From the NCBI RefSeq assembly GCF_023065955.2, contig NW_026622986.1, positions 19,307,848 to 19,371,847 of the forward strand: a stretch of 64,000 nt of DNA. Direction: 5' to 3'. The stretch is from Ursus arctos (Eukaryota > Chordata > Mammalia > Carnivora > Ursidae). The position numbers and the translations under genes were made by a program. The notes under the pieces were generated by a model. That model saw only the letters and a list, made by a program, of their open reading frames with translations. It had not been told where the DNA came from and did no database searches. Shown piece by piece: positions 51,200-62,964 of this stretch. Every line of letters starts with the position of its first letter. Position 1 is the first letter of the stretch.

Positions 51200-51794
51200 T
51201 CACTGAGCTTAAAAGCTAGTAAGAGTGGATTCGCTTTAACTTATAAAGAGATATGGTGTTCTTAGGAGTGTGAGTTATCTGACCCCCATCTCTCTCTCCT
51301 GATCCCTGCAGGGTTCTGGCCAATAGAACACTCACATGGACTATTCAAAATGAAAAAAAAAAAAAAAATCAAGCACCATTTTATTGATCTAGGAAAGTAC
51401 CCCAAGTCTCCTCAAATACAGCATCTCCTATAAGCTAAATTCAAGGATATAAATTAGATCTGAAAGCCAGTGAGGCTTTGCATTTTTTATCCTGAAACAA
51501 AATCTTTAGGGTACTAAGAGCTTATGTATTATGGTGTATTTGGAAATACATTCCATTACTACCCATGCATTTCAATATTTATCAGAAACCAAAAATATAT
51601 ATAAAACTTCCACAGCAGGGGTATGAATATATAAGTAATATTCAACTTTCTAAAGCAGATTTTTCTCCAAAATGCATATATATCTGTCACTTGTTTAGAA
51701 TTTTAGAAACAATTTCCCTACAAAGAAATGTGAACAATAAAGTTTTATTTCTCGTTGTTTTGTCTTTTCCCCCCACAAAGCGTAAAATAAAGAG

Positions 51795-52015
51795 CAACGG
51801 TTTTGAAGACCTGAGTTTGAACTCTGGTACTGATCCTTCTCAGCTATGAGACTTGGATCATCCTACCCTTGATGAGTGTAGTTTCTTTCTAAAAAAGAGA
51901 GAAAAGAATAGTACAACCTAGAGAAGTTAAGCGAATGAAAGAGACTGCTGTTGATCCCCCAGTGCCTAGAACAGAGCTTGGCTCTTAGTAGGTGATGAGA
52001 AAACATTAGTCAAAT
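51795..52015 (+). repeat. MIR remnant, sense, upstream of the LDLa exon
   Basis: 'aagacctgagtttgaactct' and 'gctatgagacttggatcatc', then a 3' end 'cagtgcctagaacagagctt'. It lies about 640 bases upstream of the MALRD1 exon, in antisense relative to the gene. Confidence 0.65.
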
Positions 52016-52844
52016 ACATGAATGAGTGAAACACAGTGCTCTGGAAATGACAAAGTCGTTCAATATGCATATTTAAGGTATTATTATTATCGTGCTCCAA
52101 TATTACAATAGGGTGTAACACCAGGGTAACAATATTTAAGTGGAAAAAATGGTGCAAAGATCCAACTTGGGATATCTACTCCCCAGTTGTTCTATGTCAC
52201 TACAGTACCAGAAATTTTCTTCCTTCCTGCCTTCCCCATCTGGTACGTACAGAAACTGATAATGCCTCCCTATTTTATTTCTACATGGTACCTTCCATGG
52301 CCTGGGGTTGTCTGGTAGCTGAGGACTGGTGTGGATTAGAGCTGGGGGGGTGATTCAGGGATTCACTAGAAGGTGTTCTGGGAGCTGAAAACTGCTGATA
52401 AAGTCTCATAAAGAAGGCTTCCTGTCCTGGATCAGTCCCACATTCTAGAAAATAGATGGCTAAGAGGGGATAAGTGGGAGGAGATGGATGGGATGCCATG
52501 TAGAAACCACTGGGGAGAAGACCAGTGTTCTGAAGGCTTCCAGCCATTTTGTGTGCTAAGCTGTTTCTGGACTGTTTGTTCAAAATTGCCTAATTAAATG
52601 CCCTTTACACTTGCAAAGCCTTTGAAAATAAGTTTCAACCATGCATTCTGCCTCTAACAAAACTTTCTTGTCTGGGTTAATTGCTAACATTTTCCTTTCT
52701 TGCAGCGTGGGATTAAACTATTTTTATTTAGCTGCCCAGTTCAGCTTTAGCAGATTGGGGGTAAGGCAAAAGGCCTTTAATGTTTCAATCACAGAGCTTG
52801 ACTCAGAATCATAACATTAAAGCATTTCTGAGCTACACAGAAAT

Positions 52845-52965
52845 GGAGAACACATACATTAACCTTCATTTATAAATGAAAATAAATGAGGATTATAGAT
52901 GTTAAATCACTTGATGATTTTTCAAGAGCAGAGATGCAATTTGGACCCAGGTCTATTGTCTTCTG
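52845..52965 (-). repeat. MIR remnant, antisense
   Basis: 'ttcatttataaatgaaaata', 'gatgttaaatcacttgatga' and 'agagatgcaatttggaccca' read as a reverse MIR. Confidence 0.55.
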
Positions 52966-52969
52966 ATTT

Positions 52970-54276
52970 TTTTTTTTTTAAATCTATTGACTTGAAAAGA
53001 AGAGCAGTGATCCAGGTCAACTACCACAAGACCAGACCACCAAGGAACAAAAATGGTAGTGTTGACTACCAGATGCATTATTTCTCATGGGACTATTGAG
53101 AACCTGCGAAATTACTAGATCATTTAATTTTACACAAGTTGGCATTTGTATTGATTCTGTCAATTCCAATTTGTTTGGGGAGTAAAAACAAAACTGGCTC
53201 TTAAGATGCTTTTCTCCAAAGAGACTGAATCAAGCTAAAACTTAATTCTTTTAAAACAAACAAGAAAGTAATTTGAACATGTTTCTAAATGGAAACACAT
53301 CACATATCCCAACATATTACACAATCGATATAGCTAATATTTTAGAATAATCATAATTTAAAATTTCTAAAAAAATAGCTACATAATTAAAAAAACACAA
53401 AAATTTGAATACTACATAAGATTATTTTGAACAGAAAGCCCTTCACATTAATAAAGACAATTTCACTGCTATCATGTGTCCTACCTCTAAAACACTTTTT
53501 GCTAAATATCAAGGAAAATTATCAACTCATGTTAGTCACCTATTTCCAAATTATTTTCCGTGTCTGTTGTCTTGTCCAAAGAAATCAGCTACAAATGGGG
53601 AGGGGATGTATCTTTAAGTGATTCTGATATCAAAGCTTTTATGAAATTACGTAACTGATTTTTAGTAAAAATACATTATTCAAATTAGGCAGAGACCTTC
53701 TTAGTGGACAGTTTATTTTTACAAAAAAGAACAAATTATGAAAGTAAAAAACCTCCAATATAAATAAATGTTAGAAACATCTGAAGCTTAACTTGCTGAA
53801 ATGCAAACTCTGATTCTTTGCCTCCAAACTTTTCCAGTGAACAGCCTTCCTCAACTGTGTTTCTGGCAATTTTATAGCCCCAGTTCCTTGGAGGAAAAAC
53901 AAATCTTGTAAGGAGCTCTGTGTAGTAGGGTCTGACTCCACTTTTTGATGTTTGACTTGATTGCTGACAGCGCTTCCTTTGTGTCCCACATCTGGAGACC
54001 TAGTAAGATAGCCCAGGTGCTCCCCTTATTGGCAGCTGGTTCAAACCATGCATGCCCTAATCTGTGCACAGAAAATCTCACCCCAGTCGCACCCTCCAAC
54101 CACCGGGAAACTCTAAGTCAGTTTCCTTTCCTTGCTCTCTGAAACTACTGTTGGACATGCCTTGGAGCTACTCTGATGTCCTAGAAAGCCTCAATATGTG
54201 AGTAATAGACATTTTCAACATTTTTAGTGTACAATTGGCATTATCAGTCTTAACAGCCAAACAAAATTTTGGCCCA

Positions 54277-54316
<40 letters not shown>

Positions 54317-55350
54317 CTTATCTCATAACTTATATACAATTTGTCACTGTTACTAATTTCAACTAAGCGACTATCATTTTGTGTGATTTTATTACAATGC
54401 TTTCTTTTCTGATCTCTGTGCCTTACCCTTGACCCCTATGGTCCATTAAACAAAATAGAACCATGTGATATTTTAACATAATTGAATGTCACTCCTCTAT
54501 CCCAAAATCTGTTTAAATACTATTCCCCATTAAAAGGAGCCAGGTCCTCTTGAGAAAATAGTATGTTTGGAGATAAGAACAAAAAAAATTCAAGATGAAC
54601 CTAGATTTTTTTTTTTTTTTTGGTACCAGAAAATAATAAAGTGTTCAAAACATTATAGCATTATGATGAAAGGCTTAAGGAGGCAGCTTTTAGAGAAACC
54701 TACTGGCCAAATCAGAGACAATTTGAGAATCAAGGTAAGTAATAAGAAGACTTTGGCTCCCAGCATACACAAAGTAAGAAACAGTAATAAAGTATGAAAT
54801 TATCCTTCAGCAATAAACAACTAGAAACTTGGGCGAAGTATATACAAGTGTTTTTAGACATTGAACATTAGGAAATACAGGCTTGTGATCCCTTAGAGAA
54901 ATGAAAAAAGGCACACCCTATGATCACCCCTAGATTTCTGCATGGAGGCACCTTTTGGACTGTGACTCCAAAAGGGTCAGCCCAGCAGAAAATGAGGTCA
55001 CACGCAGTAGAGGAAACAAATCTGGGACAGCTAGAATTTTCAATGTTGGGTGGTGGAGGAAAGGGTGCTACACAGAGAAGGAGATCCAGAAACATGCTTA
55101 GATCTTCGTCTGAATTCTAGTTTTTATATTTGTAGGATAAAATCCAAAAAGAGAAACTGAGAACAATTTCTAAAAGAATAATAACTAGGAGCTATATGCT
55201 GAAAAACTACCGGAGTTCACAGAGGGCCACATATCTTTGAGTTTCTATCAGCCAGAATGTAGAGTCCTTGGTGAATACATAGGGCATTCAGTAGGAACTC
55301 CAGAAGGGTACACTTTAGTATGGGACAAAGTAACTCAGAAGGAAGTAGAC
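52970..55350. other. No gene seen
   Basis: Unique intron-type sequence with the (GT)n at 54279. The frames at 53771-54142 and 54868-55120 show no LDLa or MAM signature on the MALRD1 strand. Confidence 0.6.
54279..54312. repeat. (GT)n microsatellite
   Basis: Seventeen uninterrupted GT units in otherwise unique sequence. Confidence 0.97.
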
Positions 55351-55354
55351 TCTA

Positions 55355-55563
55355 GACCATGGGTTGGATTGGCAACCTATCATCTCAGGACCAAATCTGG
55401 CCTACCACCTGTTTAAGTAAATACTGTTTTATTGGGACTCAGCCATGCCCACTTGTTTACACATTATCTATGGTTACTTTCACACTAAAATGGCAGTTAA
55501 GTAGTTGCAATCAAGACCAGATGGCCTGCAAAGCTGAACATAGTCACTCTCTGAACATATTCT
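55355..55563 (+). mobile_element. MER5A-like DNA transposon remnant (hAT-Charlie)
   Basis: Follows MER5A order: 'ggttggattggcaacctatc', 'accacctgtttaagtaaata', 'ctgttttattgggactcagc', 'ttgtttacacattatctatg', 'gttaagtagttgcaatcaag', 'accagatggcctgcaaagct'. It is a non-autonomous element without coding capacity. The terminal inverted repeats are too decayed to place exactly. Confidence 0.8.
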
Positions 55564-55639
55564 TTTAACCTCAACTTGTTTTTACACGAGATTACTTTAA
55601 AAACTAAAGTTTCCTAAGTTAAAAAAAATACAGAGGAAA

Positions 55640-55890
55640 ATTTGCAAAGAGGAAAGTGATAAAGAAATATAAACTTCCAGCTATAAAATAAATAAGTCAC
55701 AGGGATGAAAAGTACAACATAGGGAATATAATCAGTAATATTGCAATAACTTTATGTGATGACAGATGGTAACGACAGTTACCGTGGTGAGCATTTTATA
55801 ATGCATGTAATTGTTAAACAACTGTTGTCACTTGAAAATAATATAATATTTTATGTTTAACTATACTTCAAAGATACTAATGTCAAAAAA
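55640..55890 (+). mobile_element. L1 3' UTR fragment, sense
   Basis: Reads 'ataaacttccagctataaaa', 'agtcacagggatgaaaagta', 'agggaatataatcagtaata' and 'tgatgacagatggtaacgac', the same 3' UTR order as the L1 at 35710-35930. It is a short fragment without an ORF. Confidence 0.85.
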
Positions 55891-56083
55891 ATTGCTGACT
55901 TCTATCCCAAATCTGTCTTTAAAAAAACTTAAAAATAAACCTCAAAAGGACCAAACAGAACTGTTAGCAACTTAACCGCCTCTAGAACAAAGTTCAATGC
56001 TTTTTAAAGGAATGTACCAAGCTTCAACACTTAGTAACATGAATTCACAATTCCAGCATCAAATTAAAAATTACTAGTATGTG

Positions 56084-56247
56084 GGCACCTGGGTGGCTCA
56101 GTCAGTTAAGCATCTGCCTTCGGCTCAGGTCATGATCCCAGGGTCCTGTGATACAGCCCCACATTGGGCTCAGTGGTGAGTCTGCTTCTCCCTCTCCCTC
56201 TGTGATCTCACTCTCTCTCAAATAAATAAATAAAATATTAAAAAAAA
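56084..56247 (+). mobile_element. Carnivore tRNA-Lys SINE, sense, short body
   Basis: Head 'gggcacctgggtggctcagt', body 'tcatgatcccagggtcctgt', a shortened CT-rich block, then 'ctcaaataaataaataaaat' and poly-A. Perfect 12-bp direct repeats 'tactagtatgtg' lie at 56072-56083 and 56248-56259. Confidence 0.95.
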
Positions 56248-56289
56248 TACTAGTATGTGAAGCAGGAAAATGTGATCAATAACCAGGGG

Positions 56290-57545
56290 AAAAAATAGTC
56301 AATAAAAGCAAATATAGATACAACAGAGATGATGGAATTATCGAAGAAAGTAAAGCATAAATGTGCTCAACTGCATTCATCTTACCATAATACAAAATCT
56401 ACAGAAAGCTCTTTGTAATAACAAATAAGCTTGGCAAGATTATATGACATCAATATACAAAAATCAATTACATTTCTGTATGCTAGAAATAACTAGAATC
56501 TGAAATTTTAAACAAGTCCTTTAAAAGAGCCAACCACAAAAGCATAGGGATAAATTTAACAAAATAGATATCTGGCCCTTTACTGACAACTACAAAATAC
56601 TGATAGGAAAAGAGACCCTAAATAAACAGAGATATATATCAGGTTTATGGATTATAAATCTTAATGTTGTTAAGAACTCAATTCTCTTCACATTTATCTA
56701 TAATTTCAATATAATCCCAGTCAAAATCTCAGTAGGATTTTGTAAAAATTAAGGAAGAGAATCTAAAATGTATATGAAAATGCAAAACACCTAGATTAGC
56801 AGAAAAGGTGTCAGATACACAAAGCCTGATTTCAATAAATACTATAAAGCTATAGTAATTAACACTGTGTGGTATTGACTTACATATAGACAGAGTGATC
56901 AGTGGATCAGGGTATATCATTCAGAAGTGGATTCAGAAATATATGATCAATGGGTTTTCAAGAAAAGGTAACTAATATACAGCATTTTCACCAAAAATGA
57001 ATGAACTGAAATTAAATATAAGGAATAACCAACAAACACCAGCTGAGGGACACTCTACAAAATAAAAGGCCTATACTTTTCAAAGATATCAACGTCAAAG
57101 AAAACAAAGAAAGGCTGAGTAATTCCTGTACAGTAAAGAAATGTAACAATACTTAAAAACTAAATGTACTGTATGATCCCTGATTAGATCCTGAACCAGG
57201 CAAAAAAACAAAAATTACATAAAGGACTTTTTAGGGACAGTTGATAAAATATGAATGAGGCCTATAAACTGAATAATAATACTGTATCAGTGTTAATTGA
57301 TTATACATGTAGGTGAACATCCTCTATTTTAGGAAACAGACAATGAATTATTTAGAGGTAAAAGGGTGAGACAGTATCTGCAACTTGCTCTGAAATGACT
57401 TGGAAGTAAGATTTATATAAAACAAATGGGTAAACTAATAATAATCTGCAAATCTGTGTGAAGTATAAATTCTGTAGTGTTATTGTAATATTTCTGTGAA
57501 TGGGAAATGATCATAAAATTTTTTTAAAAATATAAAATTTTGGAA
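56290..57545 (+). mobile_element. Ancient L1 ORF2 and 3' UTR remnant, sense
   Basis: Degraded ORF2-like sequence ('aatcaattacatttctgtat', 'ttcaatataatcccagtcaa', 'aaactatagtaattaacact'-like near 56850). A 3' UTR of the old L1M type follows ('gatcctgaaccaggcaaaaa' through about 57540). All frames are broken. The exact boundary between the two parts is uncertain. Confidence 0.7.
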
Positions 57546-57549
57546 GTTA

Positions 57550-57690
57550 AAAAAATTAAATCCTCCCATGGCATTCCCCTCTCCCTCAAAATTAAAAGCC
57601 AAAGTCCTTAAAAATGGCCCACAGGTACTTTACAGTCTTGACCCCATTTTCTCTGTCTTATCATTGCCCCCTAGCCAGAGACTACCGGGC
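57550..57690 (+). repeat. Possible LINE-2 fragment, sense
   Basis: 'aaaattaaaagccaaagtcc', then 'ttaaaaatggcccacaggta' and 'cttgaccccattttctctgt' resemble the L2 phrase around 'aaagtccttacaatggcc'. It is short and diverged. Confidence 0.45.
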
Positions 57691-57699
57691 ACACCGTAG

Positions 57700-59660
57700 T
57701 TGAAAAAGTTGGACTTATTACTTGTCTCAATGATGGAGAACAAATACCTCAGGGAACCACGGGACAGTTCAGTGAGAAGGGAGGAGAAATGACTTAATAG
57801 GATTAGGGCTTTGGGTAGATTATTTTGGGGAGAGTCAAAGAAAGTGGAATTTTGATCCAGATTGGGTGCCATCAGGGAGCAGAGATAATTACGTGATTGG
57901 CTATCTTAATGATTCTTATCTAACAAAGGGAAGACTAGAATAGGCTGAAGCTATAATAGGTTGGAAACACTCCTATGAGTCAAGATACAGGGATGTTTGG
58001 TCATTTTTTTGGCCAAGACACGGGTCGTGTTTTGTCTGTGTTCAGTCACGATTACAAAGTGATCTTGTTTTTATCTTGATCCACGGTTCCAGAGTGGCTT
58101 TATCTGATGAGGACACTATGTGAAATTGCTTATGTTCAATAGAAGAACCACCAGCTCATAGCAACACCAAGGCCCAAATGATATAGTACCAGGCCAGGTC
58201 CCAGATGTCATGGGCTGCTTTTCTTTTTCTCACTTTGCAATTCTATTTATATGGCAAGAGAGTTGAGTGGAGCAACCAACCCTTCTAAGGGATATAAGGT
58301 TAGAAAATAAAACCTTATGGTTGTTCTTGGCTTTTTGCAGTAGGTAAAAACAAAACAAAACAAAACAAAACAAAACAAAACAAACCACAACCACCCCCCC
58401 CCAAAATGGTAGACCAGTTGCTTTGGGAGATCCTGAAATAGTTGAAAGTCCTTCATATTTGTTATTTTTTAAGCCTCTTGATCTTTCCCCTTAGTAATTT
58501 GCAGCAAAGACTTGAAAATGTGAAGACACATGGCATCAACCTTACTGTTAGCACAAAAGGAGATAACACATGGAAAGAAATTCTATAAAATAGATGACCG
58601 TAGTCTCAAGGAATGGACAAAGAAACAGGTAGAGGAATTAGGATTTGTGTTAAGAAAACAAGGAAAACATATGAAAACCAGCAGTTTCTATATTTATAGG
58701 CTTCTTAGGCCCTGGGCTCAGTCCTCCACTGAGAAAAAAACTGCAAATTGGCTCAAATACTGTTCCGGCAGCTTCCATCTTCTTCATTCCAAAGAGTTGC
58801 AATTCAAACATTCAAAGAACACTTTCTATACCTTGATCAGCACAACAAAAACTTATGCTAAAATGCCAGTCATGTTCATTCAAAAGGATATTTCCGGAAA
58901 GAATGGTTTATTCCTCAGTTTTTTAATTACCCAGTTTTAATACTTAACCATTAAGAAATGCTACACTAACATTCAACTAGTTCTAATCCTATGCTGGAAA
59001 AGCACTCAACCAAGAAATCCAAAGGTACCTTTTAAAAATAAATACCCCTTCATGATTCTGACTTGGAGGAAATTACTGACATCTTGGTGGTGAACAATTT
59101 GTATACCCTGAGTTTCTAGTGGATCATATTTAAAAAGGTAAGGTAATGAGCTGGATCATTTAAAATCATCATTTTCTGAAATTTCAAATTCAACTATCAG
59201 GGATAACATGAAGACAGTCCAGTAAATTATTTCTGCTGCCAGGAAATGTAAAGTATAATAATATTTTATTGTTTTTCAGTGTACTTGATAGAGGCTTTGA
59301 GTATTTAAGGAGAATTGGTTCTAAGACATCACAAATAAAGCCACTACCATGAGACAGAAAACTGGAGCTAGAAGTATGATCTAGGGATAAATCTCAAGAT
59401 GAGAATCACTTCAGGAAAATTATACTTTGTACTTTTATACAAATTGGTCAGTCTTTCCTTTTATGGTTTTTGACAATCCAATAGTAAATAAAATTCTCCC
59501 GTATTTTTTCTAGTACTGTATGATTGCTGTACAATTTCATTTTTTTCTTTTTAAAATATTTAAATATTTTAAACCTTTGAAATCTATTTTGGCATATAGA
59601 ATAAAAGATAATATTTTTAAAGTGGGAAGAGGAATACACACACCTGCACAACATACACAC
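57700..59660. other. No gene seen
   Basis: Unique sequence with the (AAAAC)n tract. The 136-residue plus-strand frame (58530-58940) has no recognisable domain, no splice context and lies opposite to MALRD1. Confidence 0.6.
58346..58385. repeat. (AAAAC)n microsatellite
   Basis: About eight AAAAC units followed by 'caaaccacaaccacc' and a C-run near 58394. Confidence 0.95.
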
Positions 59661-59665
59661 ATGCT

Positions 59666-59666
<1 letters not shown>

Positions 59667-59715
<49 letters not shown>

Positions 59716-59913
59716 AAGATTTGTTTATTCGTTTTGGAGGGAGAGAGAGAGAGCATGAACCACTGGGACAGAGGAAGAGAAAGAGAAAAACTCAAGCATA
59801 TTCTGCACTGAGCACAGATCCTGATGCGGGGCTCGATCCCACGACCCTAAGATTATGACCCGAGCTGAAACCAAGAGTCAGATGCTTAACAGCCTGTGCC
59901 ATCCAGGCACCCC
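59667..59913 (-). mobile_element. Carnivore SINE, antisense, with a (CA)n tail
   Basis: The body from 59713 reads 'ttttaagatttgtttattcg', a GA-rich block, 'gcggggctcgatcccacgac' and an end 'ccatccaggcacccc'. On the sense strand of the SINE the tail is not poly-A but a 46-base (CA)n tract (59667-59712 as GT on the + strand). Direct repeats resembling 'catgctggtgtg' at 59660-59671 and 59914-59925 (one mismatch) enclose both the body and the dinucleotide tract. Confidence 0.92.
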
Positions 59914-60429
59914 CATGCTGGGGTGTTTAATGAATGTCTCTGGAAAGATACATGAGAAATAATCAGTTCCTCTGGAAATAGGACATAAAGACAGAAGTCA
60001 GAGGAAAATACTTTTTTTTAACCTAGCCCATTTTTGATAATACTATGTGTATTTAAATAAACGTTTGCTTTATTTAAAAATAACATGCCAGGGCATCTAC
60101 CTACGATAAAGAAAGGATTCAAATAATACAGTTATAGTTGGGGAATCCAAAACAGGCTAAAGCTCCTCTGATGAGTATTAACCTGGACCGAGGGATAAGA
60201 ATGTTGACAGTTTATGGCAAACGGAAGACTCGAACACGCTCTACTCCAGGTGGCTGTGGAGGAAATGCTGAAATTAACGAAGAACCAAATTACAGTTTAG
60301 AAAAGTCAATATAAGGAACGAAACGCTCTATGAAACATCTAAGATCTATACTACATTTATAGTGGACTATGAACTACAAAAGGTAGAACAAATAGGGAAG
60401 GTAGGTAGTGGTAAAGGAATTCAGAAGAA

Positions 60430-61185
60430 ATCCGGTAGTCATCATCGAGCCCTGCTTCTCCTTCATTTCCCGTATTCAACCAACCACTAACACTGTCCCA
60501 TTTTACTTTCTAAATATTTCTTGAATCACCCACTTCTCAAGGGACATTCATGTCTCTCCTTGACTAATGAAACAGCTTCCTAACTGATAGCTCTATTTCC
60601 ATGTTAGTCCTCCTGAAATTCACACTGTACTCTGTAAATGGAGTAATGTTTTTCGAAATGCAAACTGGATCACTATGCTGCTTGAACCTCATTAAATGGC
60701 TTCCTATCAGAGTTAAGGTAAAGACCAAATTTGTTAATGGACTAATGGACATAGATTAAACTCTACTCACCTTTACAGCCTCATCTCATGGTCCCCTTCA
60801 ACTCCCCACCACAAAAACCTACTAGCCTTTTTGCAGCCCCTCCAATCACAGATACTTTACATATGCTGGGCCACCTGCCTCTAGACATCTCTCTTTATAA
60901 ATCTTGCAGATTTCAGCTCAACATATACTTTCTGCAAAAAAGTCTTGATTGGTCAGGGCCATCCATTACAGCCTCTTGCAATACCAGGCAGCTCTTCTTC
61001 ACAGAACTTTAATAACACTCATTGTATTTGTCTATGTGGTTATGTGCATAATGACTCTTTTTCCATTGCTAGTCCATAGGGCCCATTGGGAATAGAAAAT
61101 ATCATGTACTCAGAAAATGCTCACTGTGCATTTTGCTGGGGAACAAAGAAAGGAATGAATAAACAAATGAATGAATGAACTGAAG
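60430..61185 (+). repeat. Long LINE-2 fragment, sense
   Basis: A 3' L2 pattern over about 750 bases: 'ggatcactatgctgcttgaa', 'taaatggcttcctatcagag', 'atcacagatactttacatat', 'tgcctctagacatctctctt', 'agctcttcttcacagaactt'. It ends in 'aatgctcactgtgcattttg' and an (AATG)n-like tail 'atgaatgaatgaac'. L2 is ancient and inactive. Confidence 0.75.
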
Positions 61186-61189
61186 AGAG

Positions 61190-62115
61190 CAAAGAGAAGG
61201 GGCACACATCCATGAGCACATGAGAGAATCCAGGAGATGGTTCACTAGAAGATGAGTTGGCATTTTGATTTTTGGACAAAAATGACAGGGAGAGAGCTGT
61301 GTTTGGATTGCTGAACTTTGAGATGCCAAGACTGAGGGTATTAGAGAAAGAGAGTCAATCACTTCTGAACTATTTGCTGTGATGAAAATGACAAACATTT
61401 CTGAGTTTCTTTCTTCTTTTTCGATAGTAACAGTGGCTATTCAATTTGTTCAAAATATACATTTCTGACACTTTCGGCAAAGATTCCCTATTATGTTTGC
61501 AAACAGACTTCTACAGTCGCAATCCCAATTTAATACTGCCTTCGCATAATTTGATCTATAACAAAGCAATTTCCATTTGTAAACCTTGCCAACCTGGTGA
61601 AAACAAATTCTATGTAATGAAGCTAAGACAATTATCTAATTCAAAGGGGAAAATAAAAGAAAACAAATCATCTAAGCTAAATTCTATTAATAGGAAGCAA
61701 AACAAACCCGAAGTATTTGTATGCCTAAACACCACTCCAGTTATGCTTCAAATTAACTGGGATAAATTAGGTTTGAATTTGTTTCAATGTACATATTTTT
61801 TACTTTGTATACATCATTCATAACGAATAGAGTACAAAAGTCTTTTGAAACAGGATTAGTATATGGGCTGTCTTTCCTTAAAACATGTATCATCAAACTA
61901 GGGTAAAATTGTTCTCCGGTATTTGTGTGTGTGTACACACACACGCGTGTGTGAGTCTATACACACACATGACATATGTGTGTTGCATAATTCACATGTT
62001 ACATACAGAAGGGTATATTTTGTGCATGCACGTGTGACAGTATTTCATATATGCATTTGCATGTGTATAAAAGGTGTAGTTAAAAATGACTGCAGAACAA
62101 TGTATAAGTGGGTGA
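61190..62115. other. No gene seen
   Basis: Unique sequence. The 125-residue plus-strand frame (61446-61823) shows no domain. The TG/CA tract at 61924 is the only notable structure. Confidence 0.6.
61924..61972. repeat. Alternating TG/CA/CG tract
   Basis: 'tgtgtgtgtgtacacacaca' then 'cgcgtgtgtgag' and a further CA run. Strict purine-pyrimidine alternation over the first ~29 bases, with self-complementary arms. Confidence 0.92.
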
Positions 62116-62119
62116 TAAA

Positions 62120-62760
62120 ATTAGTCATGATGGTAACTACTAGTTACTCATCACCTCCTACATGCCGTGCTTTGTGCTGGGTACTTGATGAATATTATCT
62201 CTAATCCTCATATAAGAAATGATAGTTACCTCTATTTTAAGTTTTTATTTAAATTCCAGTTAGTTAACATATAGAGTATTATTAGTTTCAGCAGCAGAAT
62301 TTAGTGATTCATCAGTTGCATATAACACAGGACTCACCACGACAAGTGCCCTCCTTAATGCCCATCACCCATTTAGTGCATCCCCCCCTCAATGCCTCTG
62401 GTAACCAGCAGTTTGTTGTCTATAGTGAAGAGTCTGTTTCTTGGTTTGTGTCTCTCTTTTTGTCCCCTTGCTTGTCTGTTTCTTAAATTGCACATACGAG
62501 TGAAATCATATGGTATTTGTCTTTCTCTGACTGACTTATTCAACTTGGCATAATACTCTCTAGTTTCATCCATGTCATTGCAAATGTAAGATTTCATTCT
62601 TTTTAATGGCAGAGCAATATTCCATTATACATACATACCACTTCTTTATCTATTCGTCAGTCAACAGACATTTGGGCTGCTTCCACAATTTTAGTTATCT
62701 CTATTTTCAAATGTACCGATTAAGAATAAGAAAGCTAAAGTGCAATTTCCAAGGTTATTA
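62120..62760 (-). repeat. MIR remnant, antisense, split by the L1
   Basis: The left part ('cctacatgccgtgctttgtg', 'tactt', 'attatctctaatcctcatat') and the right part ('ctctattttcaaatgtaccg', 'gctaaagtgcaatttccaag') are consecutive pieces of a reverse MIR. Bases 62239-62691 are the inserted L1. Confidence 0.65.
62239..62691 (-). mobile_element. Young carnivore L1 3' end, antisense, inside a MIR
   Basis: Reads in reverse from the L1 3' UTR ('ccagttagttaacatataga', 'cacgacaagtgccctcctta', 'gtaaccagcagtttgttgtc', 'cttggcataatactctctag'). Direct repeats 'tagttacctctatttt' (62223-62238) and 'tagttatctctatttt' (62692-62707) flank it with one mismatch. A MIR remnant continues on both sides. Confidence 0.93.
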
Positions 62761-62849
62761 CATCTATGTATCTGACTTAAAATTTCCTAAATTTATTAAA
62801 ATTTATCAAACATGTACAAAGTAAGATAATAACATATTAATAATAGCTT

Positions 62850-62960
62850 ATAACTTAATTATCAAGTGTTTACTTCTGCTTGGCCCTGTGGTAGGTGTTT
62901 GCAGTGTATCATGTCACGTAATTCTCAAAATCACCCTATGAGAGTGACACCACTGGTACG
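62850..62960 (-). repeat. MIR-like remnant, antisense
   Basis: 'caagtgtttacttctgcttg', 'gccctgtggtaggtgtttgc' and 'aattctcaaaatcaccctat' read as the 3' part of a reverse MIR. Confidence 0.5.
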
Positions 62961-62964
62961 CTGA

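Noticed and set aside
58530..58940. 136-residue plus-strand open frame, the longest but one in the window
   Set aside because: No recognisable domain, no splice or promoter context, runs opposite to MALRD1, and the length is within chance for 64 kb read in six frames.
61446..61823. 125-residue plus-strand open frame
   Set aside because: AT-rich, lysine/asparagine-heavy composition with no family signature; looks like chance.
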